Positions 46,047-58,325 of a DNA stretch of 64,000 nucleotides are shown piece after piece. The DNA is from Smallanthus sonchifolius (taxonomy: Eukaryota; Streptophyta; Magnoliopsida; Asterales; Asteraceae): NCBI GenBank assembly GCA_023525975.1, contig CM042046.1, positions 42,749,501-42,813,500 of the forward strand, given 5' to 3'. The stretch's first letter is position 1. Each line of letters opens with the position of its first letter. The position numbers were made by a program, and so were the translations under genes. The notes beneath the pieces are model-generated. The model searched no databases and was not told the origin of the DNA. It saw only the letters and a program-made list of their open reading frames with translations.

Positions 46047-46640
46047 CTAGAAAATATCATCCGCGTATTGCGGCGGGACCGTACGATGATATTAACATGT
46101 TTAACTTCATAAATAAAGCCCATGCGATGCGGCGGGTTTGCGAACCTCGTTACGCGCGTTGCGACGACGGCGACGACGTTAACGTGACTAAGTACATAAA
46201 AGAAACGTATGAAGTTGTAACCACTTGGTCCTGGAGATTGAAAAAATGATAATTTGTTGCGCGAATAAGAGTTAACATTTAAGCACCAAATTTTATTAAA
46301 GATGTTAGTAATGAAGTAAAAACAAAATAAAAATAGAAAAAAAAATATTTTTTTACAAACGAATATAAAAAAACATAAAAGAAAAAAGAAAACAAATTTG
46401 AGGAATAAACTTGAGAATTTAGAAATTTAAAGGGTAGAGTTTAGAAATATGCCAAGGGTAAACTTGAAATTTTATAAACTTGAGAGGTATATTTGAGAAT
46501 TTATAAAGTTGAGGGAGACATTCTAAAAATTAAGAAATTGAAGGGACCATTATTCAGCTTTTCTCGGTGGCTTGAGATTGACTACCGACATTAGTTTTTA
46601 AGGATATAAACTAAGCCCGGCGGTGGCATAAACGTGATTA
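46047..46640 (-). mobile_element. Helitron-like element, 3' end defined, 5' end uncertain
   Basis: On the minus strand the end reads CCGCCGCAATACGCGGATG, a hairpin, then ATATTTTCTAG followed by T. The GC-rich stretch at 46120-46200 (CGACGACGGCGACGACG) belongs to it or to a nested fragment. The right border is a guess. Confidence 0.4.
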
Positions 46641-46667
46641 AGTATGAAGTTGCGCAGTTCAGTATAA

Positions 46668-46760
46668 CTAGAAAAAAATATTATGCGTAGTACGGTGTCG
46701 CGTAAAGAGTACCTAACATAACATTAAACTACGACGCTCAAGAAAAAAAATCTTAGAAAA
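46668..46760 (-). mobile_element. Second Helitron-like 3' end of the same family
   Basis: ACACCGTACTACGCATAATA then TTTTTTTCTAG followed by T on the minus strand, parallel to the end at 46047. Only the terminus is clear. Confidence 0.35.
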
Positions 46761-48240
46761 AAATAAATAAAAAGAAGGTTATTGAAAAAAAAAGGAAAAA
46801 AAAAATTGAAAAGAAAAACATTAAACAAAAATGGAAGTAAAACAATAGAAAAGAAATACATAAAAGGCAACATGCGAACCTCAAACCTAACCTAAGACAC
46901 TAAGTTTAAATAATGGAGAACAAACCACTCCATCCTAACAAACAATTGATTATAAAGTTGAAAACAAAATATTTAATCTAACATTATAGCTTTTGTTGGT
47001 GACACATGATTACATTGTTATTTAAGAGTATTAGAATAATTACGTAATAAATTTATTATATGTAAAATTATGATAAAATAATTAAATACATGTATGGTAC
47101 ATGATGTACTTTGTTATATATTTAAAATAATGATTATAGATGTGTGTATGTATAATAATTAAATATTTAATAGATGATAAACGAGTAGAGCCGAATCTAG
47201 CTCAAGTTTGAATAACTATTAACAAGCCGATCTCGAGCTTAGATGAAGAGCTCGTCTCTACTTGTTACACCCCTAGTCTCATTGTATTACATGACATGTC
47301 AATTCTCACAACAATAACACCAGCAACTTTCTATGATATCACCATAATCACAAGCTATGATAACTTTGTAAAATTACATTTGATGTTCATCACCTCAATT
47401 TTCAAGCTTGATTGATAAGAGCTCGTACGACACTTCTTAAACTACACCTATAAAACATTATATTCCATATGTTATAATGTGTAGAGACTGATGACTTTGA
47501 GTTCACACTATAGCACTTATAATTACGCTATAACACGAAACCCATCGATCATCACATATGTTTAAATGCTCATGACCATGGTGCTGTCACGTGGTCAACA
47601 ATCAACCATGGCATGGTCACTTCCGTGCCTAATGACCAAGACATGGGGGGTCAGGGTCTAGTTTTGATTCCGAACATGGTGTAGTCATTTTAAACATGCA
47701 TATTTCATGACGATTTTTCATAAAAACTCATATAACTATTTTCAAAATTTGTTTAACGATTTCAATCATATAATCTAACTCGTTCTAGTCTTCAAACATT
47801 ATTACAAACATATTTTAATTTTTGTTAACAATATATATACTTTTTTGACGGAAAAGCCAATTTGGGTGTACACCTTAACTATGACTCAAGAACATGACAT
47901 ACACCTTATGATTTCATGTCACTTTTGACATATGCCTATTTGACTTACTCTACAAAATAACACATGATATACATTATTATTTTGACATATAATTTTAATG
48001 ACTACTTGAATATTAGAATACTTATAATTTTTCATTTCAAAAAACAAAAAGAAGCAAAAAAATTGTCTTTCTTTTATTGAAGGGTTACCACTTCAGTCAT
48101 GAAACCATGCCAATAAAACAAAAAAGGTGTATTATTTCCCACCTAAAATTTATTTGAATTCCTACAAACTCATATCCATGAATTAAACCTCATCAATGAG
48201 ATGAAAATACATGATAACGAAAGCCGTGGATCTTCACCCA
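46761..48240. other. Intergenic, no gene
   Basis: AT-rich. 47180-47275 contains GAGCTCG-type words and ends CTTGTTACACCCCTAG, which reads on the minus strand as CTAGGGGTGTAACAAG, a hAT-like terminus; no partner end was found. Confidence 0.45.
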
Positions 48241-48249
48241 TCGTTCGAC

Positions 48250-51200
48250 TTAATCAACAACTTCGATAAGTGTTGTCTCGTAGTCATTAGGAGCCACAAA
48301 CCCATGTAGATTCATCACTGTTGCAGCTACATTTGCCAGTCCACCATCAGGTACATCCTTGCGGTATTTCACACCTCCTGCTAGTCCAGGACCTCCAATT
48401 GCAACTGGCACCTAAATCAACACCATTCCATTATTAGAGGTGATGATTTTGATACATTTATATAAAAAATAGTCAATTTGGATTATGTTTTATCTGTAAC
48501 AGCTCAAATGACTAAGCTAATATATTGTGTGGGTCTAACACGGACAAAATGTATCACTCCTGTTGCAATGATATTACTACACATTACTTACTAATAAAGT
48601 TTAAATATAAACAAAGAAGTGTTTTGTGGGTGACCATGAGAACCAAATACCATACTAATCAATAGGATCAGGTAAAACACCGTTTACATCTAGCATAATG
48701 GCAGATGGCCTTCAAGAGGTTATGGTAGGAAGCGTGATTCTGTTAGAGAGGAATCAGACTCTTACCACTGTGCCACACTTACCTCTTATCCAACATACAA
48801 CATGTTGAAACATAAACACAATTTTTTTAAGTTTTACTAACAATATTTGAACATGATATGCGGCTTACCGGTTGAAGAGTGTGAGAGGTTTGGATCTGAA
48901 CTTTGCCATCCTTGTCAACAAGAGGCTCACCCTTCTTGTTTCTCTTCACCATGTCTTCTGCATTACCATGATCTGCGGTCACCACATATATTCCACCCAC
49001 TTCTGTTATTGCATCAAGGATCATCTGTCACCACAAAACCGCCTTTTTTAGACTGTTCAATATTTCAAATAGCTAAATTCTTTAAAAAAGTAACCAACTT
49101 TGGTATGGTTTCTGTTTTGGATAACAAAGCTTATCTAAGGTAATTTGGTTTTCAGGCTCAATGCTGGGATAAAAAGTCAACATGGTCAAAAGTTGAATAA
49201 CATTGAATTTTAGTGGTAACATAGTTTATTACCTTAACAGCTTGATCAGCAGCCTTGCAGGCCACAACTGTAGCCTCAATGTCACCAGTATGCCCAACCA
49301 TGTCACCATTTGGTATATTCACTCTTACCTTCAACCATATGAAAACACAATATTGGAAATTAGAAATGGAAAATTCGGCCAACTAACTTATGCATCGGTC
49401 AGTTCAGTTAATGTTCCATCTCTTAATGGTTCAAACAGGTAAAATAAAAAAAATAAAAAATAAAAAGTTATCTTAAAAGGTCCAAATGGGTCAAACATGT
49501 TGAAAGTCGTCCCAAAGTGTATTTTTGATGAATAAAACCTTCTTAATCATTTTATGCTAAATATTTTCTTAGTATTTATATAATATAACATTTTGCAATC
49601 ATATTGAAAACTAATTATTTTTTAAAAATTATAAGTTAGCATAAAAAGTGATTCAGGTCAACTCAATGCATACAGAAAATTACCAGTTTTGACCCGTTAC
49701 CCAATCTGAGGATGGCGTATCAGATTCTGTCTTTTCCAAGCATAAGAGTACCATGGTTTACCTGGTCATATTTGCGACTGAGGATGGCGTCTCGTGCCTT
49801 CTCACCAATCTCCAAAGCCTTCATCTTTGGTTGGACATTGAAGGTAATTCCACTATCACTTGCAATTTCCACATATTTCTCTAACTCAGAATTAAAATAT
49901 CCTGAGCGTTCCCGTTCCAGAAGAATGTAACATGACCAAATTTAACTGTTTCACTGTTAAACAGGGAAAAAAAGTTGGTTCTAAGGTTTTTTATACACTA
50001 CAACAAATTAGTTAATTTTACATTTCAAGGAGAAATTTGTCACACTTTTTTATAGAAATTCATTACATTTCCATAATCTTTTAACTGTTTTCTCTATACA
50101 ATTATAAGTGTAAACTTTATTTTGCATTTATAAGTACTAAAAAGATGATTACTTTAACACTCTTATAACTGTGGATTTTTTATACTATTACGCGTGTGAC
50201 AGACTTTATTCTTATACACATCTGCAACAATCAAAGATATTTTTTTTTTCGCTGCAAGAAAGCGTAAAGAAACATAATCTAACCTGCAAGCAAAGGTGCT
50301 GACACCATTCTTGGCTAGATATTCACCAGAAGTCCTCTCTATCAATGGAGGAGAAACAAGGTAATGATTTGGAAGCTTCAACTCCCCATCATACTGAAGC
50401 ATTCCAGCATACCGGATTTTGGGAAACCTCACTCTCTCAAATTTATCAAACTTTTCATATTCGAGAGCTTGTGCAAGCATCGTCATACGATCAGCTCTGA
50501 AGTTGAATGTGACAACAGCATCACCATCATTTATGGTACCCACAGGCTTCCCACTCTCATCAACAATCACAAATGGTGGTAAGTATTGGTCATTAGCATT
50601 AGGAGCTTCCCTCAGCTTCTTGATCGCCTCAACGACACTCGTGAATTTGTGTGGAGCTTCACCAAGAACTTGTGCATCCCAACCGCGTTTCACAACTTCC
50701 CAATCGTTCTGCAAATGTAACATCAAGAGTTCAACTTATTCACATTTTTATACTAGGATTTGTATACACAGCATTGTTCAGCACATCACACATCATATAA
50801 AGCAATTGTGCGAGTTTTTTTTATCTAACAACTTGTAATATTTAACTGTTATTTAAAATCTAAATACACAGTTTTGTTTAATTTTTCTTTTGTCGTCATT
50901 CCAATATTTGATTTTTCTCCAGAGTAAATTACGCTTTTGGCCCCTATGATTTGACTTGTTTAACCCTTTAAGTCCAAAAAGGAATCTTTTAACATATCAG
51001 CCCTTGATGTTGCATTTTTGTAACCATTTCAGTCCTTGACACTAACTCTGTTAACTTTTTTCAGTTAAGTATAGGGGCATTTCACTCATTTTATTTCTAA
51101 GTGACTAGTTTAACCCTTTCAGTTCAATAAAAACTTTTGTAGTTTTCTCGTAAAAACTTTTTTTATAAACATGTGAAGTTACCTCATAACGGTCCAAGGT

Positions 51201-54200
51201 GACATACATGCGGCCGCCACCAGAAGCAACCTGTGCATCAACGCCTTTACCACGCAGCTCTGCAAGATCCTTTTCAAGTGTTTCTGCAAAACCAACACTC
51301 GAGCCATCCACAACATCGCGTCCATCAGTAAGTACATGAACGCGTATCCTCTTGGCACCCCGTTCACTAGCACCTTTTAGCAGCAACTGCAAACCAATAA
51401 AATGTAAATTGATCTTTGATGGTCAAGTTAAAATGATGAAACCTACTTACCTGTAACTGGTCAAGGCGAGAGTGCACGTCCCCATCACTCATCAATCCAA
51501 TAAGATGCAAGGTGTTGTTTGCAAAAGATTCCTTGATGTAATTGAAACCTTCATCTTCATATATTTTTCCAGAGGCAAGAGCAAGATCTACAAGTTTTGC
51601 ACTAGTAGAACAAATAGAATTTTGTTAGTATTTGATAATGTCAGTTAAACATAGAAGTAAATATCCAACAAACAGACTATACTGGATACGTTTGTTTGTT
51701 ATTTGATGATCAATCTTTTAATTTCTCATACCCTTTAATAACAGATGCAACATTTCATCATTTAGCAATTTTTAGTTTGAAATTAAAATTAAAATTGTCA
51801 TCTTCACCAAACATCAAGTTATCGAAAATCAATGATAAAAATGGAATTAGAGAAATCACCCTTGAGCAAAAATTCGTCCTGCTCCGAGAGCATTATGCCC
51901 GACTTCACTGTTTCCCATGTCATCATCGGTCGGAAGCCCAACAGCCTTACCGTGAGCCTTCACCAATCTCCAACGATCAGGAGCACTCTATAGACAACAT
52001 ATACCAGATCATGTAGAACACAAAATATTGCGACACTACATAGATCAAAATAAATCATTTATTTTTTCAATCTTAAAACTTTTAAAATAAAAGAAAATAA
52101 TACAAATGCAATGTTTACTCGTTTCTCCTGAAATTCCACAAAAAAAAAATTATGAACGTGTATATAACCTACACATTAAAAACCCTAATTTGCGCTTCCT
52201 CCCTTCATCAGCTCCTATTCTCCCCCTTGAAGATCTATCGGCTGTTGGATCCTATAATCAAATCCCTTCATCGTTCAATTAGATCTATCGCCGGTAGGAT
52301 CCTATCATCGCAACCCTTCATCGTTCAATAGGATTCAGTGACGAACCCTAGATTTTTGGGGGTTTTCACTTTTGGGTTCATTGAAGTAAAGAAGAAGCAT
52401 ATTCTAACCATTTTAAGGAGTAAAGATCAACTAAATCATCCTCACCGCTGCACCGTCGTCTGAAATCAGCCCCGCCGCACCGCGATTATCGCCACCGCTG
52501 CGAGTCCGATTCAAGACTAGGAGGAGACCTGCGGTCTAAAACCCTAGTTCTACTGACGGTGATACCAAGGTGGAATAGGAAGGAGTACCCTAACTTGGGC
52601 GCAATTGGGTTAGTTCGTTCCAACTCCTTTATTTCTGTCCGTTTTACCTTCTTGTTACACGAATTGCATGCTTAGGCATTCTTGGTCTGGGTTAGGAGGA
52701 CCAGCAATTGTTCTTGATTCACAGGGAGAGACATACCCTGTTTTTTGTTTTGACTGTTGCATATACGTGTTGCATCTGTTTGATTAATGAGCAATTTGTC
52801 TATTCTATTTGCTTAACTGTGGTTAAAATAAAAATAAATATTCTATTTGCTTAACTGTGGTTAAAATAAAAATAAATACATCTTGTGTATTATTTCAAAC
52901 ATAGACGGTAGGTGGAATAATGTCTCCTTGAGATCATGTTCAGGGGAGAGGGGTGCATCTAGTGCTAACCATAAGGGGTATAGGTTACGTTTGGCATCTT
53001 GGAATGTAGGAAGCCTAACTAGTAAGTTGTTAGAGTTAGTAGACGTGCTTAGAAAACATAGGATTCAGGTAGCTTGCCTTCAGGAGACTAGGTGGAAGGG
53101 TCAAAGGGGGGGTGAGTGTAATGGCTACAAACTGTTGCATTCTGGTTGCGATGGAACAAAAAATGGGGTGGGTTTTCTAGTTGCTAAAGAACTGCACGGT
53201 AATGTGGTGGAAGTGAAAAGATATAATGATAGGATCATGGTGTTGAGAGTAGTACTTGGTGAGGAAGTTGTGGCAATTGTTAGCGCTTATGCACCACATG
53301 TAGGTCTAGGAGACCAAGAAAGGAGGGATTTTTGGGGTAGTTTAGACGGGGTAATGAGGTCATTACCTAGACAGGAGAAAATATGCTTAGGAGGTGATTT
53401 TAATGGTCACATTGGTAAGGAGAGTGATGGTTTTCCGATGGTTCATGGAGGTTTTGGTTATGGTGTTAGAAACGATAATGGTAGGGAGCTTCTTGACTTT
53501 GCGCTTGCGCATGATCTTGGTATTATAAACACGTTCTTTATAAAGAGGGAATCACATTTGATTACTTTTAGTAGCGGGGGGCGCAACACGCAGATCGACT
53601 ATTTCCTGATGAGACAAGGGGATCGCAATTGGTGGAAGGATTGCAAGGTAATTCCAGGAGAGTCAGTAGCGACCCAACATCGTCTGTTGGTGGCCGATTT
53701 TACCTTGAGAAAAAGGGTGGCGGAGAGGAGAAGAAAAATAAACCAAGGATCAGATGGGGGAATTTGAAGGACGAAAACATCAATTTGTTTAAAGATAAAG
53801 TCATGGCGATGAACATAAATACTAAGGATGGCGACACAAACCAGATGTGGGTTGCTATGGCAACCACTGTTACGCAGGCAGCAAAGGAAACCCTCGGAGT
53901 CACATTGGGAGCAACAAGAGGACATCAGGAGTCTTGGTGGTGGAATGAGGAGGTGCGGAGCAAGATAAAGGACAAGCAACAACGCTTTAAAGAGATGTTG
54001 CAGTGCAGTAATGGAGAGGAGATAATGACACTACGGGAGAACTATAGACAGGCAAAGAGGGAAGCTAAAAAGGCAGTGAGTGAGGCAAAGAATTTTGCCT
54101 ATGAAACGATGTATAGAAAACTAGACACCAAGGAAGGGGAGCATCATATGTTTAAGATTGCCAAAAATAGGGAGCGTAGGAGACAAGATCTTGGGGTCGT

Positions 54201-56674
54201 GAAGTTTATCAAGGAAGATGATGGAAGAGTTTTGGTAAAGGGACGAGACATCAAGCTGAGATGGCAAAACTATTTCTACACCCTTTTCAACAGTTGTAGA
54301 CCAAGTCTAGCCATAACGGAGAATCCCACTACTCAATCCAGTCAACGAAATAATTGTTATTGTCGAAATATCACACAGGAAGAAGTGAGGAGTGCTCTTA
54401 AGAAGATGGGAAGAGCTAAGGCAGTCGGTCCAGACAACATACCCATTGAAGCGTGGAAGTGTATGGGAGAGGAAGGCGTTCAGTGGTTGACAAGACTGTT
54501 CAACAATATCTTCAAAACCGGGAAGATGCCAGATCAGTGGAGGCGTAGTGTCTTAGTACCCCTATATAAAAACAAAGGAGATGCTCAATGTTGTGCTAAC
54601 TACAGGGGGATTAAGCTCATATGTCATACAATGAAATTATGGGAAAGAGTTATAGATACAAGGATTAGACGACAAACCCAGGTTACAGCAAACCAATTTG
54701 GGTTCATGCCAGGCCGGTCCACTACGGAGGCGATACACATTTTAAGAAGATTAATGGAAAAGTACAGAGAGAAGAAACATGATTTACATATGGTGTTCAT
54801 CGATCTTGAAAAGGCGTACGATAGTGTGCCTAGAAAATTGATCTGGGAAAGTCTGGAGGGAAGAGGGATCCCTAGTAAATATATTGAGGCAATTAGGGAT
54901 ATGTATCATGAGGCTAAGACATGCGTCCGAGCACCCGTGGGGGATACAGACTTTTTTCCGGTGGAAGTGGGAGTTCACCAGGGGTCGGCACTAAGCCCCT
55001 TTCTCTTTGCAGTAGTTTTGGATGAGTTGTCAAAGTCGATTCAAGATGCAATTCCATGGTGCATGCTTTTTGCTGATGATATCGTGTTGATTGCAGAAAG
55101 TAAAGAGACATTGAACAACAGACTAGAGGAATGGAGAACAGTCTTAGAGCACAAAGGTTTGAAGATAAGCCGATCTAAAATCGAGTACCTTCACTGCAAC
55201 TTTAGTGGTGCAAACGTCGACGAGGAGACCCAGATTTCTATTGAAGGTGGGGTTGTCCTTAAGACACTGAAGTTCAAGTATCTAGGATCTGTCATCCAGA
55301 GTAACGGGGACATCGACAATGATGTAGTCCATCGGGTGCAGGCTGGTTGGTGTAAATGGAGAGCGGCCTCAGGTGTTTTGTGCAACAAAGAGGTTCCCAA
55401 TAGGGTTAAAGGATAAATTTTATAGGGTAGCAGTTCGCCCAGCGATGCTATATGGAACCGATTGTTGGGCCATCAAGAAGACACAAGCTCGAAAAATGAA
55501 TGTAGCTGAGATGAGGATGTTGAGGTGGATGTGTGGACACACAAGAAAGGACCGAATAAGAAATGAAGTTGTTCGGAAGAGATTGGGAGTCACATGTATC
55601 TCAGATAAGATAAGAGAAGGAAGATTGAGATGGTTTGGACATGTCAAGAGGAGACAGAGCACAGATCCAGTGAGAACGGTGGAAACTCTCGTTGTAGAGG
55701 GGAAAAGGAGCAGGGGGAGACCGAAATTAACGTGGGATGAGAGGATTAGGCTTGATTTGCTAGATTTACACCTCTCAGAGGACATGATCAATGATAGGAT
55801 TTCATGGAGACGTCGTATTAGGGTTTTAGGATGAGTGACCGGTTGTGTGGGAGAGTAGAGTTGTTTAGCAAAGATTTTGCGTATGTCTTGTTTCTTGTAG
55901 GTGTGTTGTGTTTCTTGTGACTAATATACTCTAGTCATACACTGCTAATTGTTAGATTACTGTTAAATTTATTTTACTTTATTACTCATTAATTTTATTT
56001 ATATTTTTATTTTTTTCTTTCCCATGGAGTCGGGGGTCTAAACGGGAGCAGCCTCTCTATCCCTTGGGATAGGGGTAAGGTTTGCCCTCATCACACCCTC
56101 CCCAGACCCTACTAATAGCGTTAGCTATGTGTGGGATTATACTGGGTACGTTTGGTTTGGTATATAACCTACACATGTGTAATTCATGTAATAGATTAAA
56201 ATTTAAAAACACATGAAGAAATTAGTTTGATGGTTTTTATTTACATAATCATAAGCATTTGTTTGTAAGAAGTATAAAAATTTAAAAAGATGAACTATCA
56301 ATCAAAAAACTAGACGATTTAGGTTTTTTTTTTCAAATACATCAAATTATCATTTTCAATAATGGATCTATATCAACAAAAGATCAAAATCAAAGGTTAT
56401 TAAAAATCAGATGGAATCATAATGAAATAATATCAAATGTAAGAAACAATTAAGAACGATAACCGGCAATCATGATACATTAATCTATCAATATGAGATA
56501 TATAGATGGTACGTTTTTGAGAGAATCCATCGTTGGTGTTTCGGCCACATGGATGCAATTGTATTCATCGGGAGAGGCTTCACCCCAACCGTCCAAGACG
56601 ACGACGGCGATGATCTTCCCTTTCGGTAGTTTCGGGTGATCGGCGAGTTTCCATTCCGTTCCGGTGCCGGTCAT
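48250..56674 (-). CDS. PGM: 2,3-bisphosphoglycerate-independent phosphoglycerate mutase, 9 exons
   Basis: Exons: 56513-56674, 51860-51987, 51451-51601, 51183-51386, 50284-50708, 49762-49953, 49233-49328, 48869-49024, 48250-48411. Joined, with one base restored, they give about 558 residues, the usual length. The enzyme interconverts 3- and 2-phosphoglycerate in cytosolic glycolysis using Mn2+. Visible marks: VVVLDGWGEA (metal Asp), DDDMGNSEVGHNALGAGR with the catalytic Ser, LMSDGDVHSR, VHVLTDGRDV, TFNFRADRM, VNIPNGDMVGHTGD and VVTADHGNAEDM. The start MTGTGTEWKLADHP fits plant forms without a targeting peptide. In exon 6, near 49908, one base is missing between FFWNGN and SGYFNSE (a C run); the exon is 192 bp where phase demands 193. 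Everything else is in frame, so an assembly error is the simpler explanation. Intron 1 (4.5 kb) contains a complete LINE; intron 4 contains a MULE-like fragment. Confidence 0.93.
48700..48780 (-). other. tRNA-like segment in intron 8
   Basis: The minus strand reads GTGGCACAGTGGTAAGAGTC, like a tRNA/SINE A-box head, but no B box follows. Not a tRNA gene. Confidence 0.25.
50925..51140. mobile_element. Mutator-like or similar repeat fragment in PGM intron 4
   Basis: GAGTAAATTACGCTTTTGGC, CCCTTTAAGTCC and TTTCAGTCCTTGACAC resemble termini of plant elements of the type at 15568 (AGTAAA...TTTTAGTCCC). No matching inverted end was found. Confidence 0.35.
52803..52877. repeat. 38-bp direct duplication in the LINE 5' region
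   Basis: ATTCTATTTGCTTAACTGTG followed by GTTAAAATAAAAATAAAT occurs twice in direct succession. Confidence 0.92.
52883..55834 (+). pseudogene. RTE LINE endonuclease-reverse transcriptase, two frame breaks
   Basis: 52883-53767: AP-type endonuclease with LASWNVGSL, QVACLQETRW, VSAYAPHVG, CLGGDFNGHIG, QIDYFLMRQGD and TQHRLLVADF. The frame is lost at about 53738 (one A missing in an A run before CCAAGGATCAG). 53740-55416: reverse transcriptase with KAVGPDNIPIEAWKC, NYRGIKLICH, NQFGFMPGRST, VFIDLEKAYDSVPR, GVHQGSALSPFLFAVV and the catalytic FADD in MLFADDIVLIAES. A second break near 55410 (one extra base) leads into 55373-55834 with RPAMLYGTDCWAI, a Cys/His-bearing RMLRWMCGHTRKD and a basic GRPKLTWDERI end. 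With both breaks repaired it would be one polyprotein of about 980 residues, normal for RTE. As written it is not functional, but both breaks are single-base. Confidence 0.88.
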
Positions 56675-57663
56675 GATTGCGTTCGGTTTGTATCTCTGTG
56701 TAACCGAATGAGAAATGAGGAACCAAATGAGTGCATGGAATTGAACCTCTAGTAATCACAAGTGTTTTATAGTGCTTGGGAAGTCCCTAAAGTATGAAAT
56801 GTTGTTTAAAAGTAGCCCTTGGTTTTATTTCTCTTACAAAAGTGGTCTATAAAATGGTTAGATTGAAAGCACGAAATGTGCATCCATCTAGTTCAAGTTT
56901 ATTATCAACGATTCATAGTCTATTAGTCTACGCGTTAATTTTGAAAAACTTTGATTTGTAACGTAAGTAGTTAAGTTTTACCTGAAACAGAAATAAGTAT
57001 TTATGTAAATTACACGTTTGTTTGATTCATGTGTGTATTTTAGGGGGAACTATATGCGCAATAGGATGATGATTTGCACATGCCCCTAGGCCACATGCGT
57101 GAAGTTTTGTCACGGTTGATCTTTGTTGACATTAGTGAACACGATAATTTAATGTTACGTGCGAGTGTCACCACTTGTTTAAAGTGAGGTATCCCCTTAA
57201 TCGGTGATAAGTAAACCCCATGAATATGATGGTCGATGATTAAATCAGAGATGGGGATAATATGATTGAGAAAAGACATGAAGAACAAGTAGGCACTACT
57301 TTAGGATCTATAGTTTTTATATATGTCATGGCTAATGTTACATCTTCTTTGGTACCAAACCCTAAAAGTGCAATACCATTTTTTTGGTCCTTTATCCCAT
57401 TATTAAAGGCCATTATCCACATTGACGGTGATTGAATATCATAATCGAATCGTATCACGTTATATAATCTTAAAGAGCAATAAGAAGGATTGAGTAAGGT
57501 ACAAATCTTTGTGAACTCATTCGATATTAGCTTTGTGCTAAAGAATCATTGGCGAAAGAATACCGAGGTGAATCGACCATGCTATCATGTGACTATCATG
57601 AAAAGGAAATTTTAGCATCGAATTCATGATTTTCATAAAGAGGCCGCGTATAAAAAGAAACTA
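56675..57663. other. Upstream region of PGM, no further gene
   Basis: Promoter and leader of the mutase (minus strand) lie at the left end. Minus-strand frames at 57040-57458 show no recognisable domain. Confidence 0.45.
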
Positions 57664-57845
57664 GTCACGAGCATTTCTTTTGTAAGTAACATGATGTTGA
57701 TATTACCTAGATAAGTTATGAGCAACTTGTTAATAATAAAAATTTAAAAATAAGTATAAATTTTGCCAAAGGTATAAGTATAAGTCATGAGCATTTCTTT
57801 TGTAAGTAACATGATGTTGATATTACCTAGATAAATTTGGTTCGC
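57664..57845. repeat. Direct repeat of about 52 bp, two copies 121 bp apart
   Basis: GAGCATTTCTTTTGTAAGTA...ACATGATGTTGATATTACCTAG occurs at about 57668-57714 and 57789-57835 with almost no change. Confidence 0.9.
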
Positions 57846-58325
57846 AAAATTTATTGGAATTGGAATAGGAATTTGAATTGGAATAGGAATTTGAATTTGA
57901 ATTTAAAGGATTCCTTTAAAATTCCAAAATAAGTTTGGTTGGTACTTTTATTATGGGATTTGATTGGGGTGGGGGTGGGGGCGGCGGGGTGCGGTGGAGG
58001 TGGTGGGGGGTGGGGACGTGGACCGGGGGTGGGGACGGGGGGTGGGGGTGATAATGGCAGGCGGCGGTAGGGGGCGGGGGGTTGAGGGCGATGGTGGGCG
58101 GCAATGTAGATTAGCACGACAGCAGGTGGTAAAGGACGTGACGTGGTTATATGTAGTATTTAAAAAATTCTTATGATTGAAGGATTTTGAATTTCCATCA
58201 AGTGAGGATTTGGATGAAATTAATTCCAATTCCAAATCTATCTCATAGTTAACCAAACATACTAAGGAATGAAATTTAAATTCTAATTTCATTAAATTCC
58301 AATGAATTTCATCCAACCAAACGGT
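57834..58325. mobile_element. MITE-like element with extremely G-rich core
   Basis: The ends are imperfect inverted repeats: TTTGGTTCGCAAAATTTATT then GGAATTGGAATAGG on the left, and on the minus strand from the right TTTGGTTGGATGAAATTCAT then TGGAATTTAATG. The core 57958-58110 is a run of GGGG(T/C)GGGG-type tracts. No target duplication is clear and there is no coding capacity. Confidence 0.6.

Larger units (their letters stand above)
52177..56159 (+). mobile_element. RTE-type LINE, about 3983 bp, 17-bp target duplication, antisense in PGM intron 1
   Basis: GTATATAACCTACACAT flanks the insertion at 52160-52176 and 56160-56176. A 5' untranslated region of about 700 bp contains a 38-bp direct duplication (52803-52877). 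One long coding region for endonuclease and reverse transcriptase follows. The 3' end has the tail TGGGATTATACTGGGTACG with the upstream GTCGGGGGTCTAAACGGG, well known from plant RTE LINEs. The clear long target duplication and full length indicate a fairly recent insertion. Confidence 0.92.

Noticed and set aside
57040..57458. Minus-strand frames of 72-82 codons upstream of the mutase
   Set aside because: No recognisable domain, no codon or splice support; left as intergenic.
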